NCBI GenBank assembly: GCA_018645325.1
Contig: JABGOU010000010.1
Coordinates: 25,739 to 89,738 of the forward strand
From: Desulfobacula sp.
Lineage (GTDB): Bacteria > Desulfobacterota > Desulfobacteria > Desulfobacterales > Desulfobacteraceae
DNA length: 64,000 nucleotides
Reading direction: 5' to 3'
Numbering within the stretch: the stretch's first letter is position 1; each line of letters begins with the position of its first letter. The notes under the pieces are model-generated. The model was not told the origin of the DNA and did no database searches. It worked only from the letters and a program-made list of their open reading frames with translations. The position numbers and the translations under genes are program-made. Below, in pieces: positions 43,543 to 51,790 of the stretch.

Positions 43543-44940
43543 ATGGAAAAAAAAGGCAGGAATGAAAAACTCTGGGGCGGAAGATTTTTACAGGGTACGG
43601 ATGAACTTGTTGAAAAATTCCATGCATCAATTGATTTTGACAAACGTCTTTATGACAGTGATATTGATGGAAGTATAGCCCATGTGAAAATGATGGCAAA
43701 AGAATCCATTATACCCCAGGATGATGCAGGGATAATTATTGAAGGCCTTGAAAAGGTGCGAAAGAAAATTGAGAATAATGAAATTGCTTTTTCAGCCGCT
43801 CTTGAAGACATTCATATGCATATTGAAGATGCCTTGGGAAAAGAGGTTGGTGAAGTGGGGAAAAAGCTTCATACGGGGCGTAGCCGAAATGATCAGGTCG
43901 CTCTGGATGTGAGGATATATTTAAAAAAAGAGACAGAACTTATTATAGACCTTTTAAAGGGCTTTCAAAAATCTCTTGTCATAATGGCCCAAAAACATCA
44001 GGATGTGATCATGCCGGGATATACACATCTTCAAAGGGCACAACCTGTTCTTTTCTCCCATCATCTCATGGCATATTATGAAATGTTTAAAAGAGACATC
44101 CAAAGATTTGAAGACTGCTTTAAAAGAATAGATGTAATGCCTTTGGGTGCGGCAGCACTTGCAGGTACGACATATCCTCTGAATCGTGAATTTACAAAAG
44201 AACTGCTTTGTTTTTCAAAAGTCTCAGATAACAGCATTGATTCTGTGTCGGACAGGGATTTCGTCATGGAGTTCATTTCCCATGCATCCATAACCATGGT
44301 CCATTTTTCAAGGCTTTCCGAAGAGCTTATTCTCTGGTCCAGTTCTGAATTCTCTTTTATTACCATTTCAGATTCTTTTACCACAGGCTCAAGTATCATG
44401 CCTCAAAAAAAGAATCCTGATGTGGCAGAACTGGTAAGGGGTAAAACAGGCAGAGTTTTGGGTAACCTTATTAATATTTTTACCCTGATGAAATCATTGC
44501 CCCTGGCATACAATAAGGATATGCAGGAAGACAAGGAACCCTTGTTTGATACAGTGGATACGCTTAAAATATGTACTGATGTTTATACAAGGATGTTAGC
44601 AAATATTTTGGTCCATAAAGACAGAATGTATGATGCCTGCAAACAGGGATTTTTAAATGCAACTGATCTTGCCGATTATCTGGTTTCAAAAGGTATGACT
44701 TTTCGCCGGGCCCATTCTGTTGCAGGACAAGCTGTTGCCTTTGCCCTGGGCCATGGAAAAGAACTAAATGATATGACAATTGAAGAGTTTAAAACTTTAA
44801 GTGAGTTGATAGAAAAAGATGTCTATGGGTATCTTGAGATTGATAAAATGATAGAAAGACGGATTTCTTATGGGGGAACCAGTTTTAACAATGTCAAAAA
44901 GGCAATTCAAAATGCAAAAGTGGAGCTTGGCTTACAATGA
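43543..44940 (+). CDS. argH: Argininosuccinate lyase
   Basis: ArgH releases arginine and fumarate from argininosuccinate. The 465-residue protein has KLWGGRF near the start, HTGRSRNDQVALDVR, YTHLQRAQPVLFSHHL, and the fumarase/aspartase signature GSSIMPQKKNPDVAELVRGK. It directly follows argF; argG, usually between them, is missing from this window. It overlaps the lipoprotein gene by 4 bp. Confidence 0.95.
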   Translation: MEKKGRNEKLWGGRFLQGTDELVEKFHASIDFDKRLYDSDIDGSIAHVKMMAKESIIPQDDAGIIIEGLEKVRKKIENNEIAFSAALEDIHMHIEDALGKEVGEVGKKLHTGRSRNDQVALDVRIYLKKETELIIDLLKGFQKSLVIMAQKHQDVIMPGYTHLQRAQPVLFSHHLMAYYEMFKRDIQRFEDCFKRIDVMPLGAAALAGTTYPLNREFTKELLCFSKVSDNSIDSVSDRDFVMEFISHASITMVHFSRLSEELILWSSSEFSFITISDSFTTGSSIMPQKKNPDVAELVRGKTGRVLGNLINIFTLMKSLPLAYNKDMQEDKEPLFDTVDTLKICTDVYTRMLANILVHKDRMYDACKQGFLNATDLADYLVSKGMTFRRAHSVAGQAVAFALGHGKELNDMTIEEFKTLSELIEKDVYGYLEIDKMIERRISYGGTSFNNVKKAIQNAKVELGLQ

Positions 44941-45368
44941 AAGATAAGAGAGCTGTCATTCAGTCCTTAATAATATTGTCCGGGATCATTATCCTGATAT
45001 TGTCAGGATGCGGGGAAAAAGGACCTCCACTTGCCCCTGAAATAAAAGGGCAAAAAATTGCAGCACCTGTTGAGTTGAAAATTATTCCCGGCAACAAAGA
45101 AATCATTTTTTCATGGAACCATAAGGTTGATAATGAGATAGCTGTTGTAAAACCCAAATATTTTGAAATTTTTATGGCAAAAAAAACATTGGAAGCCTGT
45201 ATTGGATGTCCTTTTGAGTTTAAGGCGATTGGAGTTGTCACTGCCCCTTTAATGGAATTTATTATTAAAATTGAAAAAGGATTTAAATATTATCTCAGGG
45301 TTCAGGCCAAAGGGGAAGGCAGTATGAGAAGTGAATATTCAAAATCTGTTAAATTTGAATCTAAATGA
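44937..45368 (+). CDS. Small lipoprotein with fibronectin-III-like domain
   Basis: The 143-residue protein has a hydrophobic signal and a lipobox ILSGCG with Cys25, followed by GEKGPPLAPE, which is the same start seen in the short LptM/YifL-type lipoproteins, and a domain that resembles a fibronectin type III fold (IIFSWNHK...YLRVQAKGEGSMRSEYS). It would be anchored in the outer or inner membrane facing the periplasm. ATGA overlaps link it to argH and folK. The role is unknown; resemblance to LptM is limited to the N-terminus. Confidence 0.7.
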   Translation: MKDKRAVIQSLIILSGIIILILSGCGEKGPPLAPEIKGQKIAAPVELKIIPGNKEIIFSWNHKVDNEIAVVKPKYFEIFMAKKTLEACIGCPFEFKAIGVVTAPLMEFIIKIEKGFKYYLRVQAKGEGSMRSEYSKSVKFESK

Positions 45369-45880
45369 AAATTGCCCACCATATTGCATATTTGAGTATA
45401 GGTTCGAATATTGGAGACAAGAAAAAGAATCTCAATGAAGCAGCAGTCCTTTTAAACAGCCATGATAAGATTGAAGTGCTGTCTATATCATCTTTTTACA
45501 AAACAGAACCCCAAAATTTTATAGATCAGGACTGGTTTGTAAACGCAGCCTTGAAAATAAAGACGGTATTGAATCCAGAGGATTTGATCGCTGTTATAAA
45601 AAATTTGGAAAAAGATCTGGATAAGGATGGGAAACCATTCAGGTTTGGTCCCAGGATTATTGATATTGATATTGTCTATTATGATAATCTGGTTCTCAAA
45701 ACCAGTCAGCTTGAAATACCACACCCAAGAATGCACGAAAGATGTTTTGTATTAACGCCTATTTGTGATATAGGAGCCCATACAATCCATCCGGTTTTAA
45801 ATTTACGATCAGATGAATTATTAAATAAAATTAAAATACAAAAAACCCAGAAGGTGATTCTTTTGGACGAGGAGGCTTAA
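45365..45880 (+). CDS. folK: 2-amino-4-hydroxy-6-hydroxymethyldihydropteridine pyrophosphokinase
   Basis: FolK transfers pyrophosphate from ATP to hydroxymethyldihydropterin in folate synthesis. The 171-residue protein has [14 protein letters not shown] near the start, [30 protein letters not shown] (the HPPK signature) and [19 protein letters not shown]. It overlaps the lipoprotein gene by 4 bp and is followed after one base by the transaldolase gene. Confidence 0.93.
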   Translation: MKIAHHIAYLSIGSNIGDKKKNLNEAAVLLNSHDKIEVLSISSFYKTEPQNFIDQDWFVNAALKIKTVLNPEDLIAVIKNLEKDLDKDGKPFRFGPRIIDIDIVYYDNLVLKTSQLEIPHPRMHERCFVLTPICDIGAHTIHPVLNLRSDELLNKIKIQKTQKVILLDEEA

Positions 45881-45881
45881 A

Positions 45882-46526
45882 TTGAAATTTTTTATTGATA
45901 CAGCTAATATTGATCAGATCAAAGATGCCAATGATATGGGCATGGTTGACGGGGTAACCACCAATCCTTCTTTAATTGCTAAGGAAGACGGCGAGTTTAA
46001 AGAAATTATTACCGATATTTGTAAGATTGTTAAAGGGCCTGTCAGCGCTGAAGTCATCAGTCTTGCCTATGAAGGTATGTTAAAAGAAGCCCGCGATCTT
46101 GCAAAAATAGCTGATAATATTACTGTTAAAATTCCCATGACTGTTGATGGATTAAAAGCTGTAAAGACCCTTTCGGATGAGGGCATTAAAACAAATGTGA
46201 CATTGGTTTTTTCAGCACTTCAGGCATTGATGGCAGCAAAAGCAGGTGCCACGTTTGCAAGCCCTTTTATAGGCCGGCTGGATGATCTTGCCCAGGAAGG
46301 AATGGGGCTGATTGAAGAGATTGTTCAAATTTATGCTAATTATGATTTTGATACCCAGATTATAGTGGCCAGTGTGAGAAGTCCGCTTCATGTTCTGGAC
46401 TCAGCACTATTGGGTGCTGATATTGCCACAATTCCTTATGGGGTTTTAAAGAAACTTGCAACCCATCATATGACTGATAAAGGAATTGATGCTTTCCTGG
46501 CAGACTGGAATAAAAAAAACGGATAA
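45882..46526 (+). CDS. tal: Transaldolase / fructose-6-phosphate aldolase-like (TalC family)
   Basis: The 214-residue protein is a short class I aldolase of the TalC/FSA group: [29 protein letters not shown], Schiff-base Lys83 in NITVKIPMT, and [36 protein letters not shown]. It works in the non-oxidative pentose phosphate pathway. Start is TTG at 45882 with GAGGAGG upstream. Transaldolase is more likely than fructose-6-phosphate aldolase because it is the only candidate here, but sequence alone cannot decide. Confidence 0.9.
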   Translation: MKFFIDTANIDQIKDANDMGMVDGVTTNPSLIAKEDGEFKEIITDICKIVKGPVSAEVISLAYEGMLKEARDLAKIADNITVKIPMTVDGLKAVKTLSDEGIKTNVTLVFSALQALMAAKAGATFASPFIGRLDDLAQEGMGLIEEIVQIYANYDFDTQIIVASVRSPLHVLDSALLGADIATIPYGVLKKLATHHMTDKGIDAFLADWNKKNG

Positions 46527-46532
46527 TTAAAG

Positions 46533-47099
46533 ATGGCCAGGTTTGATCGAGTAAAAAACATTGTCCTGACACCCAATTTCATGACCATATCCAGAATTGT
46601 TGCTGTTCCTTTGATTGTGATACTTTTAATATATGAAACAAAAATCACAACCTTTAGTGCTGCCATTGTTTTTTCCCTGGCATCTATTACAGATTATCTT
46701 GACGGATATCTTGCAAGGACCAGAGGGTTGGTTACAAAATTAGGTAAAATCCTGGATCCCATGGCAGATAAACTTCTGGTTTCTTCAACATTGGTGATGC
46801 TTGTTTCTTTAGGGTTTTTACAGGCCTGGATTGCCTGTGTCATTATTGGAAGGGAGCTTTCAGTGACTGGTTTGAGGTGTGTTTTGATTGAAAATGGTCA
46901 GGATATTGCAGCTTCATGGTTAGGCAAATATAAAACAGGTTTTCAGATTGCAGCCATCATACCATTGACAATGCATTACAATTATCTGGGCATCAACTTA
47001 AATGCCATAGGTATATTTTTTCTTTATGGTGCATTGATTTTTACGATCTGGTCCGGGCTTGATTATTTTATCAAGGCCAGAAAGTTCTTAATGCTTTAA
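46533..47099 (+). CDS. pgsA: CDP-diacylglycerol-glycerol-3-phosphate 3-phosphatidyltransferase
   Basis: PgsA makes phosphatidylglycerophosphate at the inner membrane. The 188-residue protein has four to five hydrophobic segments, the NFMTISRIVAVPLI start and the CDP-alcohol motif ITDYLDGYLARTRGLVTKLGKILDPMADKLL. It is the last gene of the coaBC-to-pgsA run and lies just upstream of the tRNA genes. It is distinct from the CDP-alcohol enzyme at 10.2 kb. Confidence 0.93.
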   Translation: MARFDRVKNIVLTPNFMTISRIVAVPLIVILLIYETKITTFSAAIVFSLASITDYLDGYLARTRGLVTKLGKILDPMADKLLVSSTLVMLVSLGFLQAWIACVIIGRELSVTGLRCVLIENGQDIAASWLGKYKTGFQIAAIIPLTMHYNYLGINLNAIGIFFLYGALIFTIWSGLDYFIKARKFLML

Positions 47100-47121
47100 A
47101 TTGATATGGACAAATTTGATA

Positions 47122-47150
47122 TTGACAAATTAAGTGTCTAAGTATATAAA
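47122..47150 (+). promoter_or_regulatory. Sigma-70 promoter for the tRNA pair
   Basis: TTGACA at 47122-47127 and TATAAA at 47145-47150 are separated by exactly 17 bp, and transcription would start a few bases before the tRNA-Gly. It is the clearest vegetative promoter in the window. Confidence 0.8.
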
Positions 47151-47167
47151 TCTCTTTTGTTTGCTGG

Positions 47168-47242
47168 GCGGGAATAACTCAGTGGTAGAGTGCGACCTTG
47201 CCAAGGTCGAAGTCGCGGGTTCAACTCCCGTTTCCCGCTCCA
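47168..47242 (+). tRNA. tRNA-Gly (GCC)
   Basis: The 75-nt gene folds as a cloverleaf: acceptor GCGGGAA pairing with TTCCCGC, D loop AACTCAGTGGTAGAGT, anticodon stem GACC/GGTC with loop TTGCCAA (anticodon GCC), and T arm GCGGGTTCAACTCCCGT. CCA is encoded. Confidence 0.97.
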
Positions 47243-47250
47243 TAAAACAA

Positions 47251-47325
47251 GGCGGCTTCGCCAAGGGGTAAGGCAACGGCCTGCAAAGCCGTTATTCTCC
47301 GGTTCAAATCCGGAAGCCGCCTCCA
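47251..47325 (+). tRNA. tRNA-Cys (GCA)
   Basis: The 75-nt gene has acceptor GGCGGCT pairing with AGCCGCC, anticodon stem ACGGC/GCCGT with loop CTGCAAA (anticodon GCA), T arm TCCGGTTCAAATCCGGA and encoded CCA. It follows tRNA-Gly by 8 bp and is part of the same transcript. Confidence 0.97.
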
Positions 47326-47337
47326 TAATAAAATCAG

Positions 47338-47369
47338 GGGTTTCGAGGTTTTCTCGAGACCCTTTTTTT
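47338..47369 (+). terminator. Intrinsic terminator after tRNA-Cys
   Basis: A 10-bp stem with one G-T pair (47338-47347 with 47353-47362), a 5-nt loop and seven T residues end the tRNA transcript. Confidence 0.9.
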
Positions 47370-47855
47370 ATTGAATAAATTTGATTTCCAACCCTATTTC
47401 CAACCCATAAGGCATCTAATAAAAAAATAGCCAAATAAATGATCGGGCTTTATTCTTAAATATAATTTTATAAACAATTTTTATTAATCAAAAAAAAATA
47501 TGGTATGGAATAAATGATGCAACCTAATACACCGCAACATTTTTAATTTTTTTCATCCACCCCGGGTATTGCTGCCTGGGATGGTTTTTTTGCTGATGAC
47601 ATTGCATAAAATTTTTTTTAAAGAGTAACCTTATCTACTTTTTTTCTAAAGCACCAATATATATTCATTACATCATGGCAAAATCTTTTTGTGAAATTTC
47701 TTCACTCTTTCTATAGAATTAAAGGGATCGCCCAAAGGTGAGCTTGGCCGTTCGCTTTCAAAGTAAATTTTGATACAATTCGCAACAGTATATTGCACAA
47801 TACAATTTTTTGTGTTATTTTGTTATATATAATGATACTTATGGAGGCAACCATT
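47370..47855. other. AT-rich accessory intergenic region between tRNA-Cys and the toxin-antitoxin genes
   Basis: I see no supported gene in these 486 bp. A short tandem (two copies of TTTCCAACCC) lies near 47386-47407. A TATAAT box at 47828-47833, without a good -35, may serve the toxin-antitoxin genes; the ATTGCACAAT near-palindrome just upstream could be an operator. The region downstream of a tRNA is a common integration site. Confidence 0.45.
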
Positions 47856-48074
47856 ATGACGACCGCAGTAAGAATTACAGATAATTTGGCAAAAGAAGCA
47901 AAAATATTTAGTAAAATTGACAAACGTTCATTAACTGGACAAATTGAACACTGGGCATATATTGGAAAATGTGCTGAAGAAAATCCTGATTTAACTTACA
48001 GCATGATTAAAGACATTCTCATCGGCCTTGTAGAGCTGGAACAAGGCGAATCATCAGAGTATGAATTTGGATAG
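47856..48074 (+). CDS. ParD-like type II antitoxin
   Basis: The 72-residue protein reads TTAVRITDNLAKEAKIFSKI...RSLTGQIEHWAYIGKCAEENPDLTYSMIKDILIG, matching the ParD-like antitoxin family (ribbon-helix-helix type DNA-binding N-terminus). I chose the ATG at 47856 because GGAGG lies 9 bp upstream; longer in-frame starts exist but have no Shine-Dalgarno. It should bind its own promoter and neutralise the toxin encoded 6 bp downstream. Confidence 0.85.
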   Translation: MTTAVRITDNLAKEAKIFSKIDKRSLTGQIEHWAYIGKCAEENPDLTYSMIKDILIGLVELEQGESSEYEFG

Positions 48075-48080
48075 CACTCA

Positions 48081-48362
48081 ATGAAAATTATTCAATCCCG
48101 TTCATTTAAGTGGAAAGTTAAAAAATTTAGTAAGCAAGAAAAAAAGGTGCTTGATAAGCAGGTTATTGAAATTGCTAAAACTCCATATATTGGCACAGAA
48201 AAAAAAGGCGACCTTCGTGGCGTATTTATTCATAAATTCAAATTGAAAAGCATTGAATACTTACTTTCATATCGGTTTATCAGAAATGATTTTGAATTGA
48301 TAATAATTGGTCCACATGAAAACTACTATAGAGATTTGAAAAATTATCTCAAAACAAGATAA
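48081..48362 (+). CDS. RelE/ParE-superfamily toxin
   Basis: This 93-residue basic protein starts IIQSRSFKWKVKKFSKQEKKVLDKQV and ends YRFIRNDFELIIIGPHENYYRDLKNYL, the layout of RelE/ParE-type toxins with a C-terminal beta strand and His/Tyr residues. Whether it cleaves mRNA or poisons gyrase is not evident. It forms a normal antitoxin-first pair with the ParD-like gene. Confidence 0.85.
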   Translation: MKIIQSRSFKWKVKKFSKQEKKVLDKQVIEIAKTPYIGTEKKGDLRGVFIHKFKLKSIEYLLSYRFIRNDFELIIIGPHENYYRDLKNYLKTR

Positions 48363-48486
48363 AAAGCGAACAAGCCGCCGGAGTTGACCTTGGGTTACTG
48401 AGCAGCTCCCAAAAGTATTGAACTTTGAACTGTTCACTGAATAAGAGGTTTTAATATATTCCCGTAAAAGCCAAACTTTGGAAGTC

Positions 48487-48503
48487 CCCCGGCAGAGCCG
48501 AGG
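48487..48503. other. Short GC hairpin in the toxin-TpsA gap
   Basis: Between the toxin stop (48362) and the TpsA start lie 231 bp without a gene. They contain a CCCCGGC-AGA-GCCGAGG hairpin (one mismatch) followed by GTTTACCC, possibly a weak terminator, and a patch that is GC-richer than its surroundings. Nothing else is recognisable. Confidence 0.4.
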
Positions 48504-48593
48504 GTTTACCCATTATAATTAATTTGCCTTGCGCCGCGATATATTGTAAACATATTTCACGGGGAATGATTCTTATTTGTGGAGAAATATCGT

Positions 48594-51500
48594 ATGGGGT
48601 CCATAAAATATTTTAATTCATTCTTATTATTGCTATTTTTATATGCACAGATAGGTATGAGTGCAATTCTCAACGCCCAGGTTGTTCTTGACGGTAGTCT
48701 AGGCATAAAAGGCTCTATATCAGGTCCCGATTATGCCATAACGGCTGATCTGGGTCTTCAACAGGGCAATAACCTTTTTCACAGTTTTAATACATTTGAT
48801 ATTAACACCTTGGAAACCGCTATTTTCAGTGGCCCGAATTCAATTTCCAACATTATAAGCCGGGTAACAGACGGCAAAACAAGTTTCATAGATGGAAAAA
48901 TACAGTCCACCATTACAGACGCGAATTTCTATTTTTTAAACCCTGGCGGGATTATGTTCGGCCCCAATGCCTCCCTGGATGTCACAGGTTCCTTTCATGC
49001 CAGCGCGGGGGACTATTTGCTGTTCACTGATAACAGCTTTTTTTATGCTGATCCTGCCAAGGTATCCATCCTGACCATTGCTCCTCCGGCCGCATTTGGC
49101 CTTCTGAGCGACAACCCTGCCACCTTGACTGCATCCGGCAGTCTGCTTTCAGTACCAAAGGGAGAATATATTTCACTTTCCGGTGGCAATATCACCCTTG
49201 ACAATGCCAATTTATTTGGCCAGAGCGGTCATATTTCCCTGGCCGCACCAGGCGGCACGGTTACAATCAATAGAACTAAAACCCCGCCAAGCTACAACTC
49301 AAATATGATGGTGGCCGACCTTGAAGCCGGGGGAATGGAAAGTGGCTATGACGGGGGCAGTATTTCCATTGTTGCAGGCCAGCTCAAGATGACCAATGCT
49401 TCAATTCGGACAGATACTTACAGCGCCACGGATTCAGACGGTATCCTGTTCAATGTTGACAAGGATATTAACATCAGCGGCGGCTTTATCAGCGCTTCGA
49501 CGTATGGCCAGGGAAACAGCGGCAGTATAACGGTCCTGGCCGACAGATTTACCCTTGGGGAGGAAGGTCAGATTCTGGCGGCGGCATATGGAACGGGCAA
49601 CTCCGGCGATCAGGATCAGATGGCATTTTCTCTTAAGGCAAGAGAGGTTAATCTGGTCACGGGCGGACAAATTACCAGCCCCACAAATGGAAGCGGGCTT
49701 GCCGGCAATATCGAGGTTATTGCAACGGAATCAGTCAACATTTCAGGATCACAGAATCTATACTATAGCGGTCTTTATTCAAACACCTTTGGCACGGGAC
49801 AAAGCGGTAAAATTTCAGTAACAGCTCCCTCTCTGATTATTGAAGATCAGGCTGCCATCCAGATCGGGGTATTTGGCCCGGGAAATGCCAACAACCAGAC
49901 CGAATATGCCATTGATCTGTTGGTTGACACCCTGGAAATAAGCGGCGGAGGCCAGGTCTCGTGTCGTTCCCAGGGCAGCGGCAATGCCGGAAAGGTCAGA
50001 GTTAATGCTGCAGACTGGGTTACCATCTTTGGTGCAGGCCAATATTTCACCAGCGGCATAGTGGCGGACAGTTACGCAACGGGTGATGGAGGAATCATTT
50101 ATTTATCCTCCCCGCAATTAACACTCAGCAAGGGAGCTACCATTTCCAATACCATGCAAAGCAGCGGTTCTCCCGGCAGCATTACACTTGAACTTGAAAA
50201 AATGGAGATGTCTGATTATTCCCAGATTAATGCCAGCAGCTATGGGACTGCTGCCGCAGGCAAGATCACAATCACTGCCGCGGATTCTTTTTCCATTACA
50301 GGTGATGATGCAGGCTATATTACCGGTTTGTACACAAATGCCTACGCGTCAGGGCCAGGGGGGGATATCAACATCACCACCCCGACCTTTACAATTGATC
50401 ATGAAGGGGTTATCCAGGCTGCCACCTTTGGCACGGGCAATGCCGGTGATATAACCTTTGACACCAAGGACATGACCATTGCAAGCGGAGGCCGGGTAAG
50501 TGCTGCCTCCGGAGGAACAGGTGCAGCTGGAAATATCGTGGTTAATGCTTCCTCATCCCTTTCAGTCAATGGCCGGGACGGCGATAATAATTGCGGCATA
50601 TTCACCTTAACTGGCAAGGACGGCGGTCAAGGTGGCAATATCAACATCCAGACTCCAAACCTGAGCATGAGCAAGGATAGTCGGATTGAGGCTTCCACGG
50701 ACAGCAGCAGCAAAGCCGGTGATATTGACCTTGCCCTTGATTGGCTGTCCCTTGCCAACGGCGCCTTGGTCGTCTCCCAGAGCACTGGAGCCGGTAATGC
50801 CGGAAATATCAATATTGCAGCCAATGAATCCATCCTGATCTCCGGGGCAGGCAGTCTCAACAGCAGCGGCCTTGCAGTCAATGCCCACTCAACCGGGGAT
50901 GGCGGCAAATTGACCGTCAATGCCGGGAATCTGATCCTTGCCAACCAGGGGGCAATCGAGGCTGCTACCGATGCCCAGGGCCTTGGCGGAGATATTGAGA
51001 TTATAGTCAACAGCCTGTCCATGTCCGGTGATTCCTGGATATCCTCCAGAAGCGCGGCTTTTTCCAGTGCAGGAACTCCGGGCCTCACCCCGGGTGAGGC
51101 CGGCAGCATCTGGATTCAGGCCTTTGATGACGTAGATCTCAACAACAGCAAAATCACCACTCGCACGGAAGACGCAGATGGTGGAAATATAATCGTGGAC
51201 ACTTCAAACCTGCTCAAACTATTCAACAGCACAATTTCAACCTCCGTGGCAGGCGGGCTCGGTAATGGCGGCAATATCACCATTGACCCGATATTTGTAG
51301 TTCTGGACAATACCAGTAAGATAATCGCAAATGCCTATGGAGGCAGCGGTGGCAATATAGGTATTGTTGCCGACTACTACCTGGCCTGGCCTGGCAGCCA
51401 GGTTACTGCATCATCCCAACTTGGTATTGACGGCCAGGTTGTAATCAATACCCCCAATATTGATTTGAGCAATGTATTGGTGATGCTGCCCGAGTCTGGA

Positions 51501-51638
51501 AATATTCCAGAACTCAGTCAGGATACCTGCGCTACCAGGAAAAAGGAGGAGGCCAGTAGTCTGGTGATCACGGGCCAGGGCGGCTTGACTCCCACCCTTG
51601 ATGACATGCTGTTTTCCAATGTAATACTTGGTCAATGA
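48594..51638 (+). CDS. Two-partner secretion exoprotein TpsA (filamentous haemagglutinin N-terminal domain)
   Basis: The 1014-residue protein has a signal peptide (residues 1-28), then a TPS domain (about 30-250) with GNNLFHSFNTFDINTLETAIFSG-type and NPGGIMFGPNASLDVTGSFHAS motifs, which are the secretion and beta-helix nucleating signals. The remaining region is a long series of Gly/Asn/Ala-rich beta-helix repeats (GDINITT, GNAGDI, GGRVSAASGGTGAAGNI). The C-terminus CATRKKEEASSLVITGQGGL is a known ending in many such proteins. It should be exported by a TpsB pore and act as an adhesin or surface fibre. The ATG at 48594 has GGAG upstream. Its base composition is GC-richer than its surroundings, suggesting transfer. 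Confidence 0.88.
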   Translation: MGSIKYFNSFLLLLFLYAQIGMSAILNAQVVLDGSLGIKGSISGPDYAITADLGLQQGNNLFHSFNTFDINTLETAIFSGPNSISNIISRVTDGKTSFIDGKIQSTITDANFYFLNPGGIMFGPNASLDVTGSFHASAGDYLLFTDNSFFYADPAKVSILTIAPPAAFGLLSDNPATLTASGSLLSVPKGEYISLSGGNITLDNANLFGQSGHISLAAPGGTVTINRTKTPPSYNSNMMVADLEAGGMESGYDGGSISIVAGQLKMTNASIRTDTYSATDSDGILFNVDKDINISGGFISASTYGQGNSGSITVLADRFTLGEEGQILAAAYGTGNSGDQDQMAFSLKAREVNLVTGGQITSPTNGSGLAGNIEVIATESVNISGSQNLYYSGLYSNTFGTGQSGKISVTAPSLIIEDQAAIQIGVFGPGNANNQTEYAIDLLVDTLEISGGGQVSCRSQGSGNAGKVRVNAADWVTIFGAGQYFTSGIVADSYATGDGGIIYLSSPQLTLSKGATISNTMQSSGSPGSITLELEKMEMSDYSQINASSYGTAAAGKITITAADSFSITGDDAGYITGLYTNAYASGPGGDINITTPTFTIDHEGVIQAATFGTGNAGDITFDTKDMTIASGGRVSAASGGTGAAGNIVVNASSSLSVNGRDGDNNCGIFTLTGKDGGQGGNINIQTPNLSMSKDSRIEASTDSSSKAGDIDLALDWLSLANGALVVSQSTGAGNAGNINIAANESILISGAGSLNSSGLAVNAHSTGDGGKLTVNAGNLILANQGAIEAATDAQGLGGDIEIIVNSLSMSGDSWISSRSAAFSSAGTPGLTPGEAGSIWIQAFDDVDLNNSKITTRTEDADGGNIIVDTSNLLKLFNSTISTSVAGGLGNGGNITIDPIFVVLDNTSKIIANAYGGSGGNIGIVADYYLAWPGSQVTASSQLGIDGQVVINTPNIDLSNVLVMLPESGNIPELSQDTCATRKKEEASSLVITGQGGLTPTLDDMLFSNVILGQ

Positions 51639-51645
51639 AAATATT

Positions 51646-51784
51646 TTGTAATTGTTCAGCCCGTTAAAAAAAATTATCTCCAAAGCCCTGTATGAAGTAT
51701 ATTTGCAGGAGGTTAAGCGAATAGCCTCGAAACAAATATCAATCAGACAAGGCGGTTTCAAGCGTAAGAGCTGAATAATTACAA
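51646..51784. repeat. Nested palindromic repeat element, copy 2 (139 bp)
   Basis: This is the second copy of the element at 18300-18437, with the same outer ends, the identical central stretch GCAGGAGGTTAAGCGAATAG and the same tail. Its inner arms have several mismatches and so pair less well than those of copy 1. It lies 7 bp after the TpsA stop and 6 bp before the TpsB stop, exactly filling the gap between the two convergent genes, where a two-way terminator would be useful. Confidence 0.85.
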
Positions 51785-51790
51785 CATTTT

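Noticed and set aside
47138-47434. 98-codon minus-strand frame across both tRNA genes
   Set aside because: It is antisense to two clear tRNAs and their terminator. Its upstream part (VGNRVGN) slightly recalls the end of some integrases, but there is too little to call a remnant.
50627-51109. 160-codon minus-strand frame inside tpsA
   Set aside because: The repetitive, GC-richer beta-helix coding sequence leaves the opposite strand open; the translation is low-complexity Pro/Leu/Ala and has no motif.
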